Part shown: positions 6,430 to 10,019 of the stretch, piece after piece | Numbering within the stretch: the stretch's first letter is position 1 | How the letters are laid out: each line of letters begins with the position of its first letter | From: Synergistes sp. | GTDB lineage: Bacteria > Synergistota > Synergistia > Synergistales > Synergistaceae | DNA: 10,019 nt | Assembly (NCBI GenBank): GCA_016288355.1 | Contig: JAEEYY010000217.1 | Span: 1 to 10,019 of the forward strand | Direction: 5' to 3' | The notes under the pieces: generated by a model | What the model was told of the DNA's origin: nothing | The model's database searches: none | What the model saw: the letters and a program-made list of their open reading frames with translations, nothing else | Translations under genes and position numbers: made by a program

Positions 6430-6710
6430 CAGTCTGAACACTCCTTGTTGGATTTTTTCAAAAGACCATTTGTCAGAATACAGATACACAGCCCCACCCG
6501 GCGCCTGCTGCGCCGGAGGGCTTTATGCGTTATGCATGGGAGTATTATCTTGTGTCTGGCAGGCTTTTTGTCCGGAGGTCAGAATCCGCGGCTGAAGAGA
6601 GAAAGGCCGGGGAAAGAGACTTCGGCAGCCATGCAATGCATCCCGTGCATTTTACAGGCGCCGCATCAGGTCATCTTTCCTCACTGTCCTTTCAGAATTC
6701 TCTTTTGATA
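6430..6710 (-). promoter_or_regulatory. Long 5' leader of pstS, no gene seen
   Basis: About 280 nt separate the candidate pstS promoter from its ATG. Reading frames here lack start signals and coding character. The visible structure includes a GC-rich hairpin at 6491-6521 (CCGGCG 6498-6503 with CGCCGG 6511-6516, extended by GCCC/GGGC across a small internal loop). There is also a small IR, AATGCA / TGCATT, at 6635-6651. I could not match the region to a known riboswitch class. It may be a structured leader controlling pstS, or the real promoter may lie closer to the gene. Confidence 0.35.
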
Positions 6711-6741
6711 AATATATCACACTTGTAATAGAAAATGTCAA
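6711..6741 (-). promoter_or_regulatory. Candidate pstS operon promoter
   Basis: On the minus strand a perfect -35 TTGACA (6741-6736) is followed 19 nt later by TATATT (6716-6711), five of six bases matching the -10 consensus. The spacing is longer than the ideal 17, which is common for activator-dependent promoters. Related ACA-ending hexamers lie upstream (TATACA 6749-6744, TTTACA 6762-6757) and inside the spacer (ATTACA 6729-6724). They could be response-regulator half-sites, but their spacing is irregular. Confidence 0.4.
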
Positions 6742-6778
6742 TCTGTATATAATCTATGTAAAAAGGGTCATATGCGGA

Positions 6779-6816
6779 TAAAAAAAGAAGCGGCCTTAAA
6801 AAAGCCGCCTCTTTTT
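6779..6816. terminator. Rho-independent terminator of mscL, potentially bidirectional
   Basis: AAAGAAGCGGC (6784-6794) pairs with GCCGCCTCTTT (6804-6814) with one G-U pair and a 9-nt loop. On the minus strand the tail is a run of T; on the plus strand it is CTTTTT. It lies 25 nt after the mscL stop codon. Confidence 0.85.
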
Positions 6817-6840
6817 CGATTGCCGTTGCCGTGCCCTGTA

Positions 6841-7278
6841 TTACAGCTCTGACGTGCAGTGCGGGCAGCGCGTGGCCCTGTCGTCCACTTCGCCGAAGCA
6901 GTGCGGGCAGAGGCGCGGTTCCTTTGCCGGCGCTTCCGGCTTCTTCGGCGTCATGCGGTTGATCGCTTTGATGATAAGGAAAATAGCCCATGCCTGGATA
7001 AGGAAGTTGATAATATTGTTGATAAAGGAGCCGTATGCTATTACCGGTATGTTGTTCGCCTGGGCGTCCGCAAGGGTGGCCACCGGTTTGTCTCCGAGAT
7101 TTATGAACAGGTTGGAAAAATCCGTTCCGCCAAGCATATAGCCTATAGGCGGCATTAAAATGTCGGTGACCAAAGAGCCGACGATCTTTCCGAAGGCGCC
7201 GCCTATGATAACGCCTACCGCCATATCCATTACATTGCCGCGCATTGCGAAATCCTTGAATTCCTTAAGCACGCTCAT
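6841..7278 (-). CDS. mscL: Large-conductance mechanosensitive channel MscL with C-terminal zinc ribbon
   Basis: The protein has 145 residues; the ATG at 7276-7278 has a consensus AGGAGGT Shine-Dalgarno. The N-terminus MSVLKEFKDFAMRGNVMDMAVGVIIGGAFGKIV and the TM1/TM2 pair (about 17-43 and 82-106) with ILMPPIGYM between them are classic MscL. MscL is an inner-membrane pentamer that opens under membrane tension to release solutes in hypo-osmotic shock. Unusually, the usual amphipathic C-terminal helix bundle is replaced by a short linker and a zinc ribbon with Cys at 124, 127, 138 and 141 (CPHC...CPHC), ending TSEL. Similar CPxC-tailed MscL proteins exist in other bacteria as far as I recall, but the tail's role is not established. 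The gene is monocistronic by layout, with its own terminator. Confidence 0.95.
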   Translation of the reverse strand: MSVLKEFKDFAMRGNVMDMAVGVIIGGAFGKIVGSLVTDILMPPIGYMLGGTDFSNLFINLGDKPVATLADAQANNIPVIAYGSFINNIINFLIQAWAIFLIIKAINRMTPKKPEAPAKEPRLCPHCFGEVDDRATRCPHCTSEL

Positions 7279-7328
7279 TGTACGATACCTCCTGAAAATA
7301 TAACAACTTGATAATAAATCCGATTAAT

Positions 7329-7337
7329 ATATTAGCA
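7329..7337 (-). promoter_or_regulatory. Candidate extended -10 promoter of mscL
   Basis: On the minus strand TGCTAATAT provides a TGn extended -10 followed by an A/T-rich -10 hexamer about 50 nt upstream of the mscL ATG. No -35 consensus is visible at the proper distance, which extended -10 promoters can tolerate. Confidence 0.35.
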
Positions 7338-7459
7338 CACTTTCGGCGAAAACTTCCCGAAAAGAAACGCGCCGTGATAATTAGGAGCAGAAGTTTTATC
7401 CAAGCGCCGGAGCGCGGGAAGAAGTTTTCCGGCAAAACGCCTTCCGTACGGACAAGCCG

Positions 7460-7774
7460 CTATTTTTTATCTGCCTTATGGCCGTGATGGCTGCATCCGC
7501 CGCCTTCCGTCATCATCTCGAAGACCGGCAGATAGACGGACAGCAGGGCTTCTGCGTTTTCGCGGCATCCGCGCCCGGATATGTTCTGCATCGCGCACTC
7601 GCCGCCGCAGAGAGGGGCTGCGGCCGATATCTCTTCAAAAGAGCGGGCGCCGTTCATCACTGCCGCCAGCACCATATTTTTAGTAGTACCCGTCACGGAG
7701 CATACCTGTGCTTCCGGTTTGGCGTCACGCCACAGGCTTTCAAGATCTATCATTGTGAGTATCATTCCCTTCAT
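7460..7774 (-). CDS. Small Bfd-like [2Fe-2S]-binding domain protein
   Basis: The protein has up to 104 residues. Starts at 7774, 7765 and 7753 are all in frame. The one at 7753 (MIDLESLW) has AAGGGA about 12 nt upstream and leaves a longer leader behind the TATAAT at 7796-7791, so it may be the true one. The body VCSVTGTTKNMVLAAVMNGARSFEEISAAA resembles the BFD-like [2Fe-2S] fold (Cys, helix, N-G-A, S-F-E-E helix). It is followed by CGGEC (56-60) and C70 before RENAEALL. In ordinary Bfd domains the ligands are CxC then CxxC; here the first pair is a single Cys25 and about nine residues separate C60 from C70. A Gly/His/Cys tail (CSHHGHK) could bind metal. A redox or iron-sulfur scaffold role is an inference. 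The gene follows the GNAT gene by 35 nt. Confidence 0.65.
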   Translation of the reverse strand: MKGMILTMIDLESLWRDAKPEAQVCSVTGTTKNMVLAAVMNGARSFEEISAAAPLCGGECAMQNISGRGCRENAEALLSVYLPVFEMMTEGGGCSHHGHKADKK

Positions 7775-7790
7775 TGTTTTTCCCGCATAG

Positions 7791-7796
7791 ATTATA
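7791..7796 (-). promoter_or_regulatory. Possible -10 element ahead of the Bfd-like gene
   Basis: A perfect TATAAT is read on the minus strand in the 35-nt gap between the GNAT and Bfd-like genes. The expected -35 window inside the GNAT gene end has no TTGACA-like sequence, so support is limited. If used, transcription would start close to 7784, too near the ATG at 7774 for a ribosome site, favouring the start at 7753. Confidence 0.3.
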
Positions 7797-7809
7797 GCCC
7801 ATAATGCCC

Positions 7810-8571
7810 TTAAAGCTCTTTCGCGCGGGACAGAATCGGGATCCTGGAAATAGGGACAAAACCGTAATTCAGATAAAACGGCAGTCCTTCTTTTGTTGCC
7901 AGCAGTACCAGCGGCTTTTCTTTCTCCATAACCGCCCGCATCATGCCGTCCATAAGCGCGGAAGCGTGTCCGCGCCTTCTTTCTTCCGGCAGCACGGCAA
8001 AGTAATAGAGGCCGACGGCTCCGGGACTTTCATGCAGAAGCGCCGTCGCGATGAACTTTCCGCCTGTTTCTGCCGCAAACGCGGAATTTTCCCGGCATGA
8101 AACAAGGTAGGCGCCAAATCTTTCGTAATCCGATATACCGGCGGACGCCTCTCCTCCGAAGGAGCGCCATACCGCATTGCCCCAGCGGGCGCCGTCTGCG
8201 CCGGCAACAGCCGTGACGTATTCCGCTGCTTTTGTCTGCCGCGTTTTATCGAACGGAAGGTACATGGCGGTATATGTTTCCCTGTGCAGCACTTCATTGG
8301 CATAAAAGAGCTCCACGACCGGGCGCGGCGTGTCCGGCATGACCGGCGCCGCAAAATCGGCTCTCCGCGCTCTGAAGAAAGAAAGCGCCGCGGATACGTC
8401 TTCCGCGGAAGCGCCGCCTGTCAGGATAGCGTAATTTTCTCCGGCATACGGAAGGCCGCTTGACGCTGCTATCGAAGGAGGGGAAAAGCGCACTGCGCCC
8501 CCGCCGGGGGCTCCTGAGAGCATGGCAGCGAAGGAAAAGAAGTTTTCTGAAAAAAGCCGTGATATATCCAT
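7810..8571 (-). CDS. GNAT family N-acetyltransferase
   Basis: The protein has 253 residues from the ATG at 8569-8571 (GGGGTG nine nt upstream). An in-frame ATG at 8622 is less likely because it lies in a palindromic promoter-like region. The C-terminal half carries the GNAT acetyl-CoA site: beta4 VGLYYFAVLPEERRRGHASALM (187-207), where R-R-R-G-H-A is the pyrophosphate-binding Q/R-x-x-G-x-G/A loop. LVLLATKEGLPFYLNYGFVP (221-240) matches motif B with the F-Y-x-x-x-G-F ending. The N-terminal about 130 residues show no separate family I can name but resemble a degenerate first GNAT lobe. It transfers acetyl from acetyl-CoA to an amine; the substrate is unknown. It is divergent from the SUI1-like gene and followed by the Bfd-like gene. 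Confidence 0.85.
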   Translation of the reverse strand: MDISRLFSENFFSFAAMLSGAPGGGAVRFSPPSIAASSGLPYAGENYAILTGGASAEDVSAALSFFRARRADFAAPVMPDTPRPVVELFYANEVLHRETYTAMYLPFDKTRQTKAAEYVTAVAGADGARWGNAVWRSFGGEASAGISDYERFGAYLVSCRENSAFAAETGGKFIATALLHESPGAVGLYYFAVLPEERRRGHASALMDGMMRAVMEKEKPLVLLATKEGLPFYLNYGFVPISRIPILSRAKEL

Positions 8572-8584
8572 AGTGTAGTACACC

Positions 8585-8646
8585 CCGCAGCTGCGGCGCG
8601 TATGCGAAAGAGCCCGCAGCATTATAATTAATTATAGCGTACGCGC
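8585..8646. promoter_or_regulatory. Divergent control region with nested palindromes (GNAT / SUI1-like)
   Basis: The 128-bp space between the divergent genes holds a perfect 14-bp palindrome TATAATTAATTATA (8623-8636), giving TATAAT on both strands. It is flanked by an inverted repeat GCGCGTA (8596-8602) / TACGCGC (8640-8646) and by a 12-bp palindrome CCGCAGCTGCGG (8585-8596). No good -35 is seen for either direction. A symmetric bidirectional promoter with operator sites is inferred. Confidence 0.45.
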
Positions 8647-8699
8647 ACCGGAGGATGCGGCCGGAATCGGCGGCGCATAGCAGGAGGCAGTGACACGGC

Positions 8700-9143
8700 A
8701 TGCGTGAGAAGAAAAAGAAAAAACTGACAGGCGGAGAGGGCTTTACACTTTCGCAGGAAACGCCGCTCTCTCTTTCATTAGCCTCTCTTTCGGGGCTTTC
8801 CGCCGGCGGAAGCGAAGCAAAAAATGCGGAGCTTCCCGTCGAAGGCAGCAAAAAAGCCGCGGCAGGAGCTGTCCGCCAAAATGCGGATGAACAGCTTAAA
8901 ATATCGAAGATCGCGCTTCGCCGCGAACGGGCCGGCAGAGGCGGAAAGACCGTAACTGTCGTTATCTTTCCCAAAGACTACAGCGGCAACGTTCTTTTGC
9001 TTGCAAAGGAACTGCGCAAAAGCCTCGGCTGCGGTTCGTCGATGGAGGACGGCAATGTCGTGCTTCAGGGTGACCTTGTGGAGCGCGCTGCGGATTGGTT
9101 TGCCAAAAAAGGCGTTAAAAACATCTCAAAAAGCGGAAAATAG
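8700..9143 (+). CDS. yciH: SUI1/eIF1-like translation factor homologue (YciH family) with long N-terminal extension
   Basis: The protein has 147 residues. The ATG at 8700 follows AGGAGG by 12 nt. Residues about 69-142 form a SUI1 (eIF1/YciH) domain: ISKIALRRERAGRGGKTVTVV (69-88 region), LLLAKELRKSLGCGSSMEDGNVVLQGD (99-125), then a helix and KKGVKNIS. The G-R-x-G-K-x-V, L-K-x-x-x-G-C-G and I/V-x-x-Q-G-D signatures are all present. Archaeal/eukaryotic homologues bind the small ribosomal subunit and monitor start-codon selection. E. coli YciH has been reported to affect initiation fidelity, and its bacterial role is otherwise unclear. The first about 68 residues are unusual: a KKKKK cluster, then Ser/Leu/Ala/Gly-rich low complexity. 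Typical bacterial YciH is near 108 residues. It appears monocistronic and divergent from the GNAT gene. Confidence 0.85.
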   Translation: MREKKKKKLTGGEGFTLSQETPLSLSLASLSGLSAGGSEAKNAELPVEGSKKAAAGAVRQNADEQLKISKIALRRERAGRGGKTVTVVIFPKDYSGNVLLLAKELRKSLGCGSSMEDGNVVLQGDLVERAADWFAKKGVKNISKSGK

Positions 9144-9269
9144 AGTAATTTTATCCTGACTAATATTGATTATAATGCTTTCGCATTCTGCCGAAAGGAA
9201 GGACTCCCCTCCCCCGTTTTGCCGTGCGGGATAGAAAGCCCGCGTGCCGGCGCGCGGTATTGCGGTATT

Positions 9270-9313
9270 TATCAGCGGCGTATGCCGGAGCTGCTGTTGA
9301 CAGACCGCTGATA
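9270..9313. repeat. 9-bp inverted repeat flanking a -35 element
   Basis: TATCAGCGG (9270-9278) and CCGCTGATA (9305-9313) are perfect reverse complements separated by 26 bp. The right arm lies inside the spacer of the promoter at 9297-9325 and the TTGACA is between the arms, an arrangement expected of a repressor or activator site. Confidence 0.6.
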
Positions 9314-9325
9314 CGCGTGTATCAT
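9297..9325 (+). promoter_or_regulatory. Near-consensus sigma70 promoter
   Basis: TTGACA (9297-9302), 17 nt, then TATCAT (9320-9325; five of six bases). It is the best primary-sigma promoter in the window. Transcription would begin near 9332, about 27 nt ahead of the small ORF at 9359 and about 290 nt ahead of the ProC-family gene. Confidence 0.6.
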
Positions 9326-9358
9326 GTCCGAAATGCTGCGAACAAGGGGGAGTACAGA

Positions 9359-9442
9359 ATGTTAAGGCATAAAATTTTCAGTTTCAGTCTGACAGCAGTC
9401 TGCGCAGCGAATAATACCCCCCGACCGCGTACCGTCCAATAG
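9359..9442 (+). CDS. Short ORF (27 aa), leader peptide or remnant of a small secreted protein
   Basis: The ATG at 9359 follows AAGGGGGAG by about 7 nt, and the near-consensus promoter lies 34 nt upstream of the ATG, so initiation signals are unusually good for so short a frame. The peptide starts MLRHKIFSFSLTAVCAANN, which resembles a short signal peptide, then TPRPRTVQ and stop (TAG 9440-9442). The last part crosses a run of six C (9417-9422). If the run held one more C, the frame would continue as PPTAYRPIDLSGAYDALPLSDPVT and stop at a TAA near 9488, giving 44 residues. A hairpin (9449-9469) begins just after the stop. It may be a regulatory leader peptide for the downstream gene, a small secreted peptide, or non-coding. 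I do not recognise it. Confidence 0.3.
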   Translation: MLRHKIFSFSLTAVCAANNTPRPRTVQ

Positions 9443-9448
9443 ACCTCA

Positions 9449-9474
9449 GCGGGGCGTATGACGCCCTGCCTTTA
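9449..9474 (+). terminator. Possible attenuator/terminator hairpin after the short ORF
   Basis: GCGGGGCG (9449-9456) pairs with CGCCCTGC (9462-9469) in an 8-bp stem with one G-U pair and loop TATGA, followed by CCTTTATCT. The U tract is short, so termination would be weak. The 5' arm (CGGGG, 9450-9454) can instead pair with CCCCG at 9419-9423 inside the ORF or with CCCCG at 9479-9483, so competing folds are possible. Confidence 0.35.
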
Positions 9475-9562
9475 TCTGACCCCGTAACATAAAAAGAATC
9501 TGAGTATATATGCCGATATATGCCCGCAAATGCGCCGCAACAGGCGTATTTAAACCGTGTGC

Positions 9563-9592
9563 TTAACATGTGCATGCGCTGCGGCTTAATAT
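9563..9592 (+). promoter_or_regulatory. Candidate promoter of the ProC-family gene
   Basis: TTAACA (9563-9568, five of six bases) is followed after 18 nt by TAATAT (9587-9592, four of six). The start would lie near 9599, about 20 nt before the ATG at 9621. If real, the gene does not depend on the stronger promoter at 9297. Confidence 0.35.
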
Positions 9593-9620
9593 TTTTATAT
9601 TATGAAAGGATGATATGATA

Positions 9621-10019
9621 ATGAAAAAAATAGCTGAAACAGTACGGAGAGAGCTTTGTGCCGGCGCGGATCTGCTTGAGGAGAAAAAGATAGGAATAGC
9701 GGGCTTCGGGCATCTGGGAAGCTCGATAGTTTCCGCGCTGCTCGCACACGGTTTTCCGCGCAGCCGGCTGCTGATATCGCATGGCGGAAGCGCGGGAACG
9801 CTTGAAAGGCTTCGCGCCGCCGGGCTCGGGGACTGCGTAACGGACAGCGCGGAACTTATGCGGAGCGCCGATATTGCGGTGCTTGCGGCAAGGCCGCAGG
9901 ATCTTCTGCGCTTTCGCGGCATCGAAACGTCAAAGGATATGTTCATCCTTTCTTTTATGGCCGGAGTCTCGCTTGAATCGCTGCACAAAATATTCCCGGC
10001 GCAGCTCTGCCGCGTGATG
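9621..10019 (+). CDS. Pyrroline-5-carboxylate reductase (ProC) family protein, 5' part
   Basis: The frame is open from the ATG at 9621 to the window end (133 residues seen, no stop). AAAGGA is 10 nt upstream. An in-frame ATG at 9615 is too close to that site. The Rossmann dinucleotide motif is IGIAGFGHLGSSIVSALLAHG (24-44) with GxGxxG at 28-33. The usual ProC steps follow: SADIAVLAARPQDLL (82-96, normally ...VKPQ), FILSFMAGVSLESLHKIFP (108-126, normally ISIAAG) and RVM at the very end, where ProC has RVMPN. ProC reduces pyrroline-5-carboxylate to proline with NAD(P)H. Two things are atypical: about 20 extra residues before the Rossmann strand, and Phe-Met where SIA is usual. It could therefore be a ProC paralogue (for example ComER-like) rather than the proline-making enzyme. 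Confidence 0.8.
   Translation, partial: MKKIAETVRRELCAGADLLEEKKIGIAGFGHLGSSIVSALLAHGFPRSRLLISHGGSAGTLERLRAAGLGDCVTDSAELMRSADIAVLAARPQDLLRFRGIETSKDMFILSFMAGVSLESLHKIFPAQLCRVM

Larger units (their letters stand above)
9144..9620. other. 477-bp region without a convincing long gene
   Basis: No frame here has both a good start and plausible coding character over more than about 30 codons. It contains a perfect TATAAT (9171-9176, poor -35), an inverted repeat around a near-consensus promoter (9270-9325) and a 27-codon ORF with a strong ribosome site (9359-9442). A hairpin (9449-9469) and a candidate promoter just upstream of the ProC-family gene follow. A minor stem TGCGGG / CCCGC lies near 9225-9243. 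No tRNA or recognised riboswitch was seen. Confidence 0.6.

Noticed and set aside
6580..6660. Plus-strand stretch resembling part of a cobalamin riboswitch core (AGAATCCGCGGCTG)
   Set aside because: The match is short; the GGGAA segment and the 3' B12 box are not seen, and no plus-strand gene follows. The resemblance is most likely chance.
7345..7459. Possible terminator between the Bfd-like gene and mscL
   Set aside because: Only short, interrupted stems (for example GCCGG/CCGGC) without a proper U tract on the minus strand were found, so no terminator is called.
8294..8974. 226-residue minus-strand frame spanning the GNAT/SUI1 divergent region
   Set aside because: It runs antisense to the SUI1 domain and out of frame with the GNAT gene, and has no motif or start site.
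9224..9442. Longer 72-residue plus-strand frame in the same phase as the short ORF
   Set aside because: It would need a GTG start without a ribosome site and would begin upstream of the promoter at 9297. Only the part from ATG 9359 has proper initiation signals.
9384..9575. Minus-strand 63-residue frame with protein-like stretches (GRYAVGGYYSLRRL)
   Set aside because: It starts without a ribosome site, overlaps the promoter of the ProC-family gene and the short plus-strand ORF, and has no recognisable family. The open frame is more likely incidental.

Overview
The window reads as ordinary chromosome from a moderately GC-rich, probably Gram-negative (diderm) anaerobe-like bacterium. The gene mix (Pst phosphate transporter without phoU, SYLF-domain secreted protein, HIT plus YigZ pair, bacterial SUI1/YciH homologue, MscL with a zinc-ribbon tail) would fit a Synergistota genome such as Cloacibacillus. 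That placement is an inference from gene style and codon use, not something the sequence proves. I see no phage, transposase, CRISPR array, rRNA or tRNA.

Layout, left to right. (1) The 3' end of a Pro/Gly/Tyr-rich gene with a glycine-zipper C-terminus (+), closed by tandem terminators. (2) A minus-strand cluster transcribed from about 2096 down to 540: HIT-family nucleotide hydrolase/transferase, YigZ/IMPACT protein (19-nt overlap) and a small lipoprotein, ending at hairpins near 465-529. (3) A divergent plus-strand gene for a secreted SYLF/Ysc84 protein (2240-2935) with a strong terminator. (4) A minus-strand pstSCAB operon (6429 to 3042), with 1-nt and 8-nt overlaps between A/B and C/A and a stem-loop between pstS and pstC. 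(5) A 411-bp leader/promoter region upstream of pstS. (6) Minus-strand genes for MscL with a four-Cys C-terminal ribbon, a Bfd-like [2Fe-2S]-binding domain protein and a GNAT acetyltransferase. (7) A divergent plus-strand SUI1/YciH-like gene. (8) A 477-bp region without a convincing long gene, but with a near-consensus promoter inside an inverted repeat, a well-initiated 27-codon ORF and a hairpin. (9) The 5' part of a ProC-family gene that runs off the window end.

Functionally, the pst genes form a complete high-affinity phosphate importer: PstS binds phosphate in the periplasm, PstC/PstA form the channel and PstB supplies ATP hydrolysis. The other genes look like independent housekeeping or stress functions: nucleotide turnover, osmotic release, envelope lipid binding, acetyl transfer, translation-initiation-factor-like RNA/ribosome binding and proline/amino-acid metabolism. 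I found no clear new multi-gene system. The best leads are the region between the SUI1 and ProC genes, the MscL zinc-ribbon fusion, the non-standard Bfd-like protein, the pstS leader, and the palindromic -10 sequences in both divergent intergenic regions.
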